Below the pieces are notes generated by a model. That model was not told the origin of the DNA. It saw only the letters and a program-made list of their open reading frames with translations, and ran no database searches. From Pseudomonadota bacterium (GTDB lineage Bacteria > Pseudomonadota > Gammaproteobacteria > Pseudomonadales > Azotimanducaceae), in contig JAQBUI010000016.1 of NCBI GenBank assembly GCA_027624035.1, positions 1 through 64,000 on the forward strand: 64,000 nucleotides of DNA. The letters run 5' to 3'. The position numbers were made by a program, and so were the translations under genes. Within the stretch, counting starts at the first letter, position 1; each line of letters starts with the position of its first letter. This document shows, piece after piece, positions 9,296 to 17,823 of this stretch.

Positions 9296-9304
9296 GGCTT
9301 GTCC

Positions 9305-10099
9305 CTAGCTTTGAAGGTGTCGGATGAGGCGATTGTCGCAGTAGTCCTCTGCATCGAGAACAATTCTTTCCTGGCTTAGCTGTAGCTGATGCATCAGGAA
9401 CATGATGATGATGCTGATGAGCAGCGCGACGAACGTCGAATTGAAGGCCACCCCCAGGCTCTGGGTGACGCCTGCGATGTCACCCTGCACCGCCTTGTGC
9501 GCCTGGCCGAGGGCCTGGCCGATGCCTCGAACGGTTCCAAGAAAACCAATTGATGGGATGGCCCAGGCGATATAGCGAATCATCGACAGTTCAGAATCCA
9601 GACGCTCGGATTCCGACTCGCAGATGGCGCGAACTGAACTGGAAACATCCTGGATGTTTCGAGTAGACCGGAAACGATGCAATGCCGTGAGCAGGGCACG
9701 GGGCAGCAGATAGCCCTGCTGGGAGTCTGGCAGCGCCTGAATGGGTCGGGAATACTCGCGCGCGTCTTCCGGCAGAATACTGGTGCCCTGGTTGTGGGGG
9801 ATCAGGTCCATCTGCATGATCCTGCGCTCCTGGGACAGCTGATAGGTCTTAAAGCCCATCAGGGCAATGGCCCAGAGCATCAGGATAAAACAGGACTCCT
9901 GTTCAAGGTCCTTGATCACCACATAGCTGGACCGCTCCGGCACGTAGTCAGGGTCTGCATTGATCGCGATGGCCTGCTGCTCAAGCACCGCTGTGGCATT
10001 GGGCCTGACGATGGACACATACAGCCCGTGAACGACAATGATCGCCACAAACAAAGAGAACAGCTGAAAGAAAAATTCGACCGGAAGTTGTTTTTTCAT
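9305..10099 (-). CDS. MotA/TolQ/ExbB-type proton channel protein
   Basis: A 264-residue integral membrane protein. Helices lie at about 9-31, 71-88, 174-195 and 207-240. The last two carry the family signature IPSIGFLGTVRGIGQALGQA and LGVAFNSTFVALLISI, matching the channel-forming helices of ExbB, TolQ and MotA. These proteins form pentamers that use proton flow to drive a dimer of ExbD/MotB-type partners. The two VWA proteins downstream carry such partner-like helices. The gene is inside the nine-gene operon, 15 bases after the small secreted protein gene. Confidence 0.88.
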   Translation of the reverse strand: MKKQLPVEFFFQLFSLFVAIIVVHGLYVSIVRPNATAVLEQQAIAINADPDYVPERSSYVVIKDLEQESCFILMLWAIALMGFKTYQLSQERRIMQMDLIPHNQGTSILPEDAREYSRPIQALPDSQQGYLLPRALLTALHRFRSTRNIQDVSSSVRAICESESERLDSELSMIRYIAWAIPSIGFLGTVRGIGQALGQAHKAVQGDIAGVTQSLGVAFNSTFVALLISIIIMFLMHQLQLSQERIVLDAEDYCDNRLIRHLQS

Positions 10100-10114
10100 G
10101 TGATTCCTCAGGTG

Positions 10115-10411
10115 TCAAATGTCGACGGGGAAGGGCACGGCATTGTCCGCGCTGATCGCCTCACTCGGCGTAAATTGTTCGATTGCCTTGCCCAGATCAC
10201 GATTTCTCAAACGGTCTGTCTCGGGGCTTGCCACTTCCGTGGGAGCGGGCCGGGACTTCTGGTCAGGCTCGTCCGTGGCCGCTTCGATCTGGCCATCATC
10301 GGCGGTTTTAGTTTCATCGACACCTTCCGTGGCCGCCGAGGCTGGCTGTTGAACGACGGCAATGGTCATGAGTATGAGCAGTAGTCGCGACGTACCCCTG
10401 TTGATCTTCAT
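10115..10411 (-). CDS. Small secreted protein of unknown function
   Basis: A 98-residue protein with a clear signal peptide (RLLLILMTIAVVQQPASA, cleavage expected near residue 26). The mature part is short, acidic and proline-containing and probably disordered. I recognise no domain. The start ATG overlaps the stop codon of the PEGA/FGE gene by four bases and the next gene begins 15 bases on, so it is translated within the operon and is likely a small periplasmic component. Function unknown. Confidence 0.65.
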   Translation of the reverse strand: MKINRGTSRLLLILMTIAVVQQPASAATEGVDETKTADDGQIEAATDEPDQKSRPAPTEVASPETDRLRNRDLGKAIEQFTPSEAISADNAVPFPVDI

Positions 10412-12480
10412 TCCACGTACCTCGCGATGCGAAACCCCACATCCGGACGTGGTTCCTGCCCATAGTCCCGGAAAGTCCAGCGCAGTTCACTAAACCTGCC
10501 CTGGGTATAGTTGGACCCCCGGATGACGTGGTAGTCACCCGAGTCCGGTCCAAACGGGTCGGTCAGCAACTCCCGCTCGAGGGCCACCCCGTAGTAGTTA
10601 TGGACCCATTCAGAGACATTACCACCAAGGTCATGAATGCCGAACTGATTGGGAGGGAAGCTCCCGGCGGGTGCCGGGCCGCGGAATGTATCGTTGTAGC
10701 CGGTGATATGGTACGGCACCATATTGGCAGCTGACTCGTCGGCATAGTTGCCGTGGCCTTTTGGCGGAGGCATGTTGTCGCCCCAGGGGAACCGGGTCGG
10801 CTGCCCTGCATCGTAGCGGGCTGCCCACGCCCATTCCGCTTCCGACGGCAGCCGATATCCGCTGGTGACCGGGGTGATCAGCTGCCATACGCCCCTTTCC
10901 TGTCGGTAGGCGACCGGCAGTCCGTTCCTTTCACTCAGCCAGTTGCAGAACCGAACGGCGTCATTCCAACTGACGTTGACCACGGGGCGATCGTCATCGC
11001 CGAGCAGGGAGCGGCCCAGCAGCCCGGATTCGTGAGATGGGATGAACGCCTTGAAAGCCTTGTTGGTGACCTCATGGGTCCCGAGGTAAAAGGCGCGGGT
11101 CAGCAGTACATCTTTCTCAATCTCGTTGGATCGGCGGCCGGGCTCTCTACGGCTCGCCCCCATCTTGAGTCGATCCGGGATGATCAATTGAGCGGTGACG
11201 CCTTCCATTGCGACGATGACGTTTGGAATCGCGGCGGCCCTGGCTGCCTCTTCTGTCTGCAGGGTCACGAGCAGTTGCTGGGTAAGTCCTGGCTGGGGCG
11301 TCACGGTATTGCGGTAAGTCGCGAATCCGGGTTTGCGGATTTCAATGCTGTGACGGGTTGCGGTCAGACTCAATCGCTGGTTCGCAGGGCCATGTGGCTG
11401 GCCGTCGATAAAAAGTTCACTGTCAGCTGGTTCAACCTGGAGGCGAACAATGCCCATTACCGGGTTCAGGGTCAGATTCAGGGCCAGGTCTTGCTCCGGT
11501 TTGACACTGATGGTGCGACGGATCGGGGAGTAGCCGGCCTTCGACAGCAGTACACCATAGTCGGCCCCCGGCGCCAGCGCCACGGTAAGAGGCGTCTGGC
11601 CCCGATAGCGTTCACCGATGGTGACGTTGACTCCGGTGGGATTCGATGTGATGGAGACGAGCCCATCACTCTTGATCAGGTCGACCTCGTCGAGTGTGCG
11701 CGGCTCGCCCGCGACCACGCTGAGGTTGGACTGCCAGAGCTTGAATCCGGGCTTTCGAAGGCCAATGGTGTGGTCGCCGGCAATGACCTCGATCCACGCA
11801 GGGGTCGTCCCGACAACCTCACCGTCCACCAGGACATCGGCGTCCGGGGGGGCTGATGTGATCGATACCTCCGCCCAGGCTGGTGATAAAGTTGCCGTCA
11901 GTGTCTGCTCGACCCGACGACCTTCGATTTCGATATCGGTCTGGAAGGGCAGATAACGTTCGCTGCGCAATTCGATGTCATGCAAACCCGGTTCGATATC
12001 GTCGATGGTCAATGGTGTGGTTCCCCGGCTGGCCTGATCAACAAGCACCTCGATATCGGATACGGGGCTGGTGGAGATGACGAGAATGCCCGGCAATGGT
12101 GCAAGCGTGAGGTCGATCACCTGATCGGCCGCATTGCCGACGGTCACCTCTTTGGTCAATTCATGGTATCCCTCTGCCCGGACACGGACGGTGTAGTCAC
12201 CCGGCAGCATCAGGAATCGTTCACCCAGTCGATAGCTGAACAGGCCGCTCGCGATCTCGACCGATTCGGGTGTTGGTGTGACGTCGAATTTCACGGCCCG
12301 GGCCGTGAACATGAACACCGAAGCCAGTGCCAGAAGCGCAAACACGAAAGCGATGGCAATGGGCAGGGGCCTGAATGTGATCCGTCGTCGCCGGGCCGTC
12401 GGCGCTGCCCGCGAGAAAGCGGTCGCTTCGAGTTCGATGTTCTCCGGTGCGACCGGCGTTTCGTCTGGTTCCGTCGCCAT
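10408..12480 (-). CDS. PEGA-repeat membrane protein with FGE-like C-terminal domain
   Basis: A 690-residue protein with a cytoplasmic N-terminus and one transmembrane helix at about 41-62 (PIAIAFVFALLALASVFMF). About four PEGA-type beta repeats follow (for example VSITSAPPDADVLVDGEVVG and VSITSNPTGVNVTIGERYRG). From about residue 440 there is a formylglycine-generating-enzyme/SUMF1 fold (GYRLPSEAEWAWAAR, GIHDLGGNVSEWV, GFRIARYV). The region that holds the active-site cysteines in true FGE reads VIRGSNYTQGRFSELRW and has none, so sulfatase activation is unlikely and a ligand- or scaffold-binding role is more probable. It directly follows the pseudokinase gene with a two-base gap. Confidence 0.85.
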   Translation of the reverse strand: MATEPDETPVAPENIELEATAFSRAAPTARRRRITFRPLPIAIAFVFALLALASVFMFTARAVKFDVTPTPESVEIASGLFSYRLGERFLMLPGDYTVRVRAEGYHELTKEVTVGNAADQVIDLTLAPLPGILVISTSPVSDIEVLVDQASRGTTPLTIDDIEPGLHDIELRSERYLPFQTDIEIEGRRVEQTLTATLSPAWAEVSITSAPPDADVLVDGEVVGTTPAWIEVIAGDHTIGLRKPGFKLWQSNLSVVAGEPRTLDEVDLIKSDGLVSITSNPTGVNVTIGERYRGQTPLTVALAPGADYGVLLSKAGYSPIRRTISVKPEQDLALNLTLNPVMGIVRLQVEPADSELFIDGQPHGPANQRLSLTATRHSIEIRKPGFATYRNTVTPQPGLTQQLLVTLQTEEAARAAAIPNVIVAMEGVTAQLIIPDRLKMGASRREPGRRSNEIEKDVLLTRAFYLGTHEVTNKAFKAFIPSHESGLLGRSLLGDDDRPVVNVSWNDAVRFCNWLSERNGLPVAYRQERGVWQLITPVTSGYRLPSEAEWAWAARYDAGQPTRFPWGDNMPPPKGHGNYADESAANMVPYHITGYNDTFRGPAPAGSFPPNQFGIHDLGGNVSEWVHNYYGVALERELLTDPFGPDSGDYHVIRGSNYTQGRFSELRWTFRDYGQEPRPDVGFRIARYVE

Positions 12481-12482
12481 GT

Positions 12483-14777
12483 CTAGATCTTCTCGGAACA
12501 GCTGATGTGCACCGACCCTGGCGGCGTCCCGGGGATGACCAGCAACTCCTGCTGAACGTCACGATAGCCACGTCGCTTGCCAACGATCGTGTATCGTCCC
12601 GGATACAGTTCGAGGCTCGTCCGATCAAGGCGACCGAGCGCCCCGACCCGATACACGGTGATGTCGGTCCTGGCATCGGATGTGATGGTGACGTCGACCG
12701 GCACCCGCGCTGCGGAGATCAGGAAGGACAGCCTGTCGATCTGTTCTTTGAGTCGTGGCTGGCTATCGTCGATACGGCTTGCCTTGATCAGGGCGCTCCT
12801 TGCTTCCTGCAAAGCCTGGTCTTCCTGCATCAGCGTTGGATTGTCAATAAACTGCTGAAGTTCGGTGTCGAGCGCCAGACGCTCATTGGCGGTTGCAAGG
12901 CCCTGCCGGGCAAACACCAGCGCATCATCGATTTCCAGAATTTCACTGTAGGCGTCAACGGCTGCGCGCCACGAACCGTCACGGAGGTGCGACTCTGCAG
13001 TACCCTTCATTTGCTCAATCCGATCCATTCGCTCAGCCAATTCGATCTGCAGCAGCCCGTCTTCGGCCTCTCGGGAAGAGGGCATGATTTCAGAGGCTTT
13101 GGCAAAGGCGTCCCGTGCTTGCTCATAGGCTTTGCCGGCCAGCGCGGAGAACCCGGTCGACATGGCATCATCGAAGTTGCGCTTGCGGATCGCCAACCTG
13201 ACCCGGTTGACGCCCTGGCTGGCGGGCTCCCATTCCCGGTCGAGGGCGGCGGCGGCCTGCAGCTTTTCGAGAGCAAGGTCGAGGTCTGCCTCCCGTTCGG
13301 CCTGTTCGCCATCACTGACAAGTGATATGACTTCCCCGAGATTCTCCGCACGGGTCAGCTTCTGTTGCAGTTCAGGATCATCTCCTTCGATCGCGGTGGC
13401 AATCGCAAAGGACCGAAGCGCCGTCTGGACGTCACCTTCTGCCAGGGCGCGATCGCCCTCGGTCACGGTCTCGGCCAACACCGCTGGTACGGACTCCTGA
13501 AGTTCGCGAAGACCGGCGATCACACTCTGGTAGACCTCAAGTGATTGTTCATAGTCGCCTTCGCGGTATTGCTGGTCGCCGGAAATCGCCTGTTCGACAA
13601 GTGCTTCGAATCGATCCTGTGCCCACAGGGCGACGCCGACATCTTCGAGTTCGACCTGGAGTCGGATGATTGTACTTGCAGCTTCTTTGCCCTGTTCTCT
13701 TGCAAGTTCGAGTCTGGCGATTTCCATTGGTGCCAGTTCTGGCTCCTCAGGCTCTGTTGCAGGTACTCCCGTCTTCGGAGATGACTGGACGGCGGGCGAG
13801 CGCGATTCTGCCACTGGTGCAGCGGGAGGGGTGATCGCAGGCTCCGGGAGCAGGAAGAACACAATGGCGGCCAGTCCCAGCAGGCCGACGAAGGCCACGA
13901 GCGCAAGCAAAGTGGATATCTGCTGTCGTTCTCTGGCTGGCTGGTGTCGTGCCCCGCCGGGCGGCAGTGTCCCCGGCTGCTCTTCTTTGGTTCTGGCGAA
14001 TGAGGCCGGCGTGATGTCCAGGCTTGAGTTGCCACGATCAACATGGGCAGACAGCACCTGCTGGATGTGATTCAGGTCCCGGCTGCGGTCATATGCCGAT
14101 GGCCTCAGCATGCTCTCCACTGCGGCCCGTACATCAGGCGCAATGGGTACGCTCGACTCGAACGCGTGTTCAGTTGGCCATAGGTGGCCGGTCAGGCTTT
14201 GATGGATGAGACAGCCGCAGGCATAGGTGTCGTCGGCGGCGTCCGGGGCACCCGATTTGCCATGATCCGGGCTCTGCAGAGTCACAGCGTCAGGTGTGAC
14301 GATCAGTTCCGATGGCAGACCAAAGTCCCGGATGTGCAGATCACCAGAAGGGTCAATGAGCAGATTTTCCGGATGCAGCTGGCCGTGTGCGAACCCCAGA
14401 TCATGGGCAAACGTCAGGGTGTTCATCAGCGTCCGCAGCGTCGGCCAGACCTGGCGGAAGGGCGCATTGGAAAGGTCCAGCGGACGCGTATCCCTGACGT
14501 ACTGCTGGGACAGATAGCAGGTGCCGTCCGTCTCTGAAAATTCATACAGACGCAGAATGTGCTGGTGTATCAGGCCGCGGCTTCGCTCTATCCGGGCCCG
14601 GCATTTGTCAATGAGGTCCGGGCCCAGGGGATGGTGAAAAACAGTGAGCAGGACCCTTTGATTGACGTCGCGGTCAAGCGCCACCCAGTGTTCCAGATCT
14701 GCATTGCCGTTGTCAGCCACCCTCTCAATCAGCGTGAAGTGGGCGAAATCCTGTCCGTCGGTGAGCTGAACTGTCAT
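12483..14777 (-). CDS. Membrane pseudokinase with TPR-like and PEGA-like regions
   Basis: A 764-residue protein. Residues about 11-245 have the Ser/Thr kinase fold, but key residues are missing: there is no glycine-rich loop, the beta-3 lysine position reads VLLT, and the catalytic loop reads HGQLHPEN (131-138) with Gln in place of the catalytic Asp. DFG (151-153) is kept. A transmembrane helix at 289-310 leads to a long helical region at about 360-680 with TPR-like periodicity, then a PEGA-like C-terminus. The start at 14777 avoids overlap with the upstream gene, whose stop is at 14800. It probably binds rather than phosphorylates partners. Confidence 0.82.
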   Translation of the reverse strand: MTVQLTDGQDFAHFTLIERVADNGNADLEHWVALDRDVNQRVLLTVFHHPLGPDLIDKCRARIERSRGLIHQHILRLYEFSETDGTCYLSQQYVRDTRPLDLSNAPFRQVWPTLRTLMNTLTFAHDLGFAHGQLHPENLLIDPSGDLHIRDFGLPSELIVTPDAVTLQSPDHGKSGAPDAADDTYACGCLIHQSLTGHLWPTEHAFESSVPIAPDVRAAVESMLRPSAYDRSRDLNHIQQVLSAHVDRGNSSLDITPASFARTKEEQPGTLPPGGARHQPARERQQISTLLALVAFVGLLGLAAIVFFLLPEPAITPPAAPVAESRSPAVQSSPKTGVPATEPEEPELAPMEIARLELAREQGKEAASTIIRLQVELEDVGVALWAQDRFEALVEQAISGDQQYREGDYEQSLEVYQSVIAGLRELQESVPAVLAETVTEGDRALAEGDVQTALRSFAIATAIEGDDPELQQKLTRAENLGEVISLVSDGEQAEREADLDLALEKLQAAAALDREWEPASQGVNRVRLAIRKRNFDDAMSTGFSALAGKAYEQARDAFAKASEIMPSSREAEDGLLQIELAERMDRIEQMKGTAESHLRDGSWRAAVDAYSEILEIDDALVFARQGLATANERLALDTELQQFIDNPTLMQEDQALQEARSALIKASRIDDSQPRLKEQIDRLSFLISAARVPVDVTITSDARTDITVYRVGALGRLDRTSLELYPGRYTIVGKRRGYRDVQQELLVIPGTPPGSVHISCSEKI

Positions 14778-14799
14778 AGGTGTGTTGTCCGCCGCTGGA

Positions 14800-15996
14800 T
14801 TACTCCTCGATCGGGAGCCCAGTCTCTTCTGCATAGATTTCCTTGAGTATCGACTGCCACTGACTGAACTGGTTCTCGGCGGTGCCGCTCAGTTCAATCG
14901 TCTTGCCTTCGATGTCAAGAACGTACGGCGTGATCTCCCCACCCAGCGACTGTCCCAGTTCCTGCAGCGCCTGAGCATGGATCTCTGCGTCCTTTCGTCG
15001 GTTGAGTCCACTGCGCACCATACCAATACCGCCAATGACCACCCCGGAGGAAGCCGCACTCTCTGCCCAGGTTTCCGACTTGGCACCAGCATAAATGCCT
15101 GCCGCAGTCATGCCCAGCCCCCCCCAGAACTGTTTGTTGGCCTGGGACTTCAGTTCGCGCAGCAGAATAGCCTCCTCATAGGTCGCGAGGCGCCATTCAT
15201 CGTAGGAGGCGCGCATGTCCTTGTAGAATCGACCGTAGTAGTCGTCCATGGTGTCGACGAAGAGGTATTCGCGCTCTTTGATGCGGTCCACCCGCTGCAG
15301 CATGGGGTCGTTCCTGGCCGGCAGCTGGGCAACGCGGACACGGCCGTCCTGCTCCGTCAGATAGCCCGAGAATGCCGCGGGTGACAGCCGCTGTGCGAAC
15401 CTGAGCGCGGACACCTGGCCGATCATCGTCAACTCTTCATCGGCCAGTCGTCGCCGGGCGGCCAACAGGTCATCTGCGATGTTGTTATACAGATCCTGGA
15501 ATGGGTCTTCCTTGATCGCTTCGTAGGAGAATTTGCTGGCAGTGTCCTCGTATTGTTTGTCGAGCCACATGGCACCGGTCGAGTCCGTCGCCCATACCCT
15601 GACTTCGAGTCGTTCCCCGTCAGACAGAAGAATCTTACCCGTGACGTGCAGATCCATGGTGTCGTTCGGGTTTGGTGTGACCCGGACCGCCCCCCAGTTG
15701 CCCGTCAGTTCGAGCGTATCTTTCAAGTGATAAGCGAGATAGCCGGCTTCTGCGCGTCGTACGTCAGGAATGATGAAGCCATCAGTCAGTTCCTTTTCGG
15801 TGGCCGGAATGCCCGGGTCAAATGGTGTCAGACCAACGTCCACCAATTGATCGGCGGGCAGGGCCTCCTCGGCCTGTATCGCTGGCGTCGAGTTGGCCAT
15901 GATCACCTCAGTGGAGGTACACGCGGGCAGGCAGATGGCCATCAGCAGCAGCATGGTTTGCCCGATTCCTGTCAACAGTTCCTGTCGCATCTTCAT
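14800..15996 (-). CDS. Outer-membrane-type lipoprotein of unknown function
   Basis: A 398-residue protein with a lipoprotein signal (LLLMAICLPACTS; lipobox LPAC, Cys at about 22). The mature part starts with a beta-rich region (GNWGAVRVTPNPNDTMDLHV, GERLEVRVWATDSTGAMW). A helical middle is followed by a Gly/Ala-rich segment, FWGGLGMTAAGIYAGAK, that may insert in or lie against a membrane. The ATG is preceded by AGGAG at good spacing, which settles the start although the frame is open for 96 codons upstream. It is the second gene of the envelope operon. No family recognised. Confidence 0.75.
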   Translation of the reverse strand: MKMRQELLTGIGQTMLLLMAICLPACTSTEVIMANSTPAIQAEEALPADQLVDVGLTPFDPGIPATEKELTDGFIIPDVRRAEAGYLAYHLKDTLELTGNWGAVRVTPNPNDTMDLHVTGKILLSDGERLEVRVWATDSTGAMWLDKQYEDTASKFSYEAIKEDPFQDLYNNIADDLLAARRRLADEELTMIGQVSALRFAQRLSPAAFSGYLTEQDGRVRVAQLPARNDPMLQRVDRIKEREYLFVDTMDDYYGRFYKDMRASYDEWRLATYEEAILLRELKSQANKQFWGGLGMTAAGIYAGAKSETWAESAASSGVVIGGIGMVRSGLNRRKDAEIHAQALQELGQSLGGEITPYVLDIEGKTIELSGTAENQFSQWQSILKEIYAEETGLPIEE

Positions 15997-16024
15997 GATT
16001 GCTCCTGGATGGCTCCTCGCCGCC

Positions 16025-17371
16025 TCATATGCCGGCCTTGTACTTTCTGTATTCTTCCCACAGCTTTTCCTGAAGCTCCGGGTCTCGTTCCGCGATGGCC
16101 GCCTCGCGCAGTTGCTTTGCAACGATATCGTCCCCCTGGGGGTCAGGAATGTCCTGCGGTATCTGTGATACGGTGGTGATATCCTGCGGCGGCTCACCAC
16201 CTTCTGCCATCCGACCCTGCTGGGCAACAACCTGCTGGTCTTCGTCACCCGCCTCCGGCTCCTCGTCAGATTCGTCGACCCCACCGCCCATTATGACAGT
16301 ACCGGCGTTGGGGGGTTCCGCGGCTGGTCCGTCTGCATCTGTCAGGACCCGTCTCGCTTGCAGAATACTTTCATCGAAGATCACCAGTGATTCATTCAGT
16401 TCCTTGTCGAGTTGACCTGTTCTGGCGTTCTGTGGACCGCCACCTTCGCCGTCTTCCGGACTGGCTGATCCGGGCAGTTCATCCATCACGGTTCCAGCCG
16501 CGATGACAATGGCAACGTTGGCCTGCTGGAGGGCTGCTTCGGTGTCGGCAAGGATCTGATCCAGATCCTCGTCAGCGGGCAGGCCGGCGGCACGGCGATC
16601 GTCGATGACGGCCCTGACTTCAGCAAGGTCCTGGCTGGCCACAATCACGGCGATTCTGGCCTGGGCCAGTTGTCGTTCCGCCTCGTCGCGTTCCTCATCG
16701 GTTGCTGCAGTCTCCAGGGTGCCTGCGGCAGTCTGCAGCGCTTCTCCAGCCTTCTGGAGTGCCTCTTGTGCGGCCTGGATTTCTGCCTCCAGTTCTCCGC
16801 TCGCGCCTTCACTGCCCGATGCTGACGAAGCGTCCGACGCGGTACTGGTGGATGGGTCAAGATCTGCAAAATCCTGACTATCGCTTTCGGTTTGTCGGTC
16901 GGTCTCTGGAATCAGAGGGTCCTGTTCACCAGGGGACCCTGCCTCTCCGGGTTTGGCTTCGCCCATCTTTTGACCCGCCTCGGCCACTTTCGCACCTGCT
17001 TCCTGGAGATCGCCTGCGGCCTTTTTTCTTGATGCCTTCTTTTCTCCCTCGGAACGGCCGGACTCCTTGCTGGTCTGTCCGGGTTTCGGAACAGACAGGT
17101 CCGGCAGCGACGGTTTCGAGGCCTGGGTCGGGTCTGATGGAGATGGCAGGGACGGCGGTGAAGGCATGGACGGAGGGGAGGGCATAGACGGCGGCGAGGG
17201 CATAGACGGCGGCGAGGGCATCGAGGGTGCACTGGGCGGTGATGGCATCGACGGACTCCCGGATGGTGAGGGAGGCATTGGCGGCGTTGGCATTGGCGGT
17301 GGTGGGTTGGACCCGCAGCCAACCAGCAACGCAAATGCGCTGATCAGTGAGAAAAAAAGACGTCTGTTCAC
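16025..17371 (-). CDS. Proline-rich lipoprotein with coiled-coil region
   Basis: A 448-residue protein. The signal ends in LLVGCGSNPPPP, so Cys is a likely lipidation site. Residues about 25-85 are a low-complexity Pro/Ser/Met tract built from PSPPSM hexapeptides, which could span the periplasm or cell wall. The rest is acidic and Ala/Glu-rich with a helical coiled-coil block (EAEIQAAQEALQKAGEALQ). I chose the GTG at 17371 because AGGAG lies eight bases upstream; an in-frame ATG at 17389 contains that AGGAG. It is the first gene of the nine-gene operon. Function unknown. Confidence 0.7.
   Translation of the reverse strand: MNRRLFFSLISAFALLVGCGSNPPPPMPTPPMPPSPSGSPSMPSPPSAPSMPSPPSMPSPPSMPSPPSMPSPPSLPSPSDPTQASKPSLPDLSVPKPGQTSKESGRSEGEKKASRKKAAGDLQEAGAKVAEAGQKMGEAKPGEAGSPGEQDPLIPETDRQTESDSQDFADLDPSTSTASDASSASGSEGASGELEAEIQAAQEALQKAGEALQTAAGTLETAATDEERDEAERQLAQARIAVIVASQDLAEVRAVIDDRRAAGLPADEDLDQILADTEAALQQANVAIVIAAGTVMDELPGSASPEDGEGGGPQNARTGQLDKELNESLVIFDESILQARRVLTDADGPAAEPPNAGTVIMGGGVDESDEEPEAGDEDQQVVAQQGRMAEGGEPPQDITTVSQIPQDIPDPQGDDIVAKQLREAAIAERDPELQEKLWEEYRKYKAGI
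17151..17222. repeat. 18-base tandem repeat inside the proline-rich lipoprotein gene
   Basis: Four 18-base units lie head to tail, read on the plus strand as GACGGCGGCGAGGGCATA with few changes. They encode the hexapeptide PSPPSM. The third and fourth units are nearly identical, so copy number may vary between strains by slippage. Confidence 0.8.
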
Positions 17372-17448
17372 TTCTGTTGCTCCTCTCATCCCCGGCCATT
17401 GTAACTGTTCATCCTGAAGATTAACTGAATGGGCAGAATGACAAATGA

Positions 17449-17536
17449 CTTTCGTGGAAGTACTGTTCTAATGGTTTGCAGTCCAGGAAACTTGCCTGCA
17501 CGCCCAGGGCGTGTCAGTACGGCCACGCACAAGGCT
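17449..17536 (-). repeat. Dispersed ~90-base repeat, copy
   Basis: The stretch begins CTTTCGTGGAAG and contains CTTGCCTGCACGCCCAGGGC and GGCCACGC. It aligns with the inverse of the repeat at 35295-35384 and with the neighbouring copy at 17710-17798. Confidence 0.5.
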
Positions 17537-17709
17537 GTCAAGTACTGCTGTTTTCATGCTGTATGCTGTTTTGACCAGAACTACACCGGAAACGTTCAAT
17601 ATGATACGCCCTGGCGCCCAGGAGTGGATCAAAACCGCTGAGTGAAGGATAGGAATCGGGAGTCGGCGCGAGTAGACTGCTCCTTATGGGCTCACTCATC
17701 TCCTGTTCA

Positions 17710-17798
17710 CTTTCATGGAAGTTCACTGGTACAAGGTGCCAGCGTGAACACTTCCCTGCACGATTACGGCGCGGCCGACCCGGGCACGCTGAGGGCTC
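17710..17798 (-). repeat. Dispersed ~90-base repeat, well-conserved copy
   Basis: On the minus strand it begins GAGCCCTCAGCGTGCCCGGG and ends GAACTTCCATGAAAG. The copy at 35295-35384 starts and ends with almost the same bases. It lies just upstream of the lipoprotein gene at 17824, so it may affect that gene's transcript. Confidence 0.7.
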
Positions 17799-17823
17799 CT
17801 ATAGTTACGGTGGTAGGCGTCAC

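Larger units (their letters stand above)
17372..17823. other. Intergenic region with two dispersed repeats
   Basis: The region lies between the divergent envelope operon and a lipoprotein gene. It holds repeat copies at about 17449-17536 and 17710-17798 and presumably both promoters, although I see no clear -35/-10 pair. The short frames inside the repeats do not look coding. Confidence 0.6.

Noticed and set aside
10408-12480. Sulfatase-maturing formylglycine-generating enzyme
   Set aside because: The active-site cysteines are absent and no sulfatase gene is in the window.
17151-17222. Possible CRISPR-like array
   Set aside because: The units are contiguous without spacers and encode a peptide repeat.
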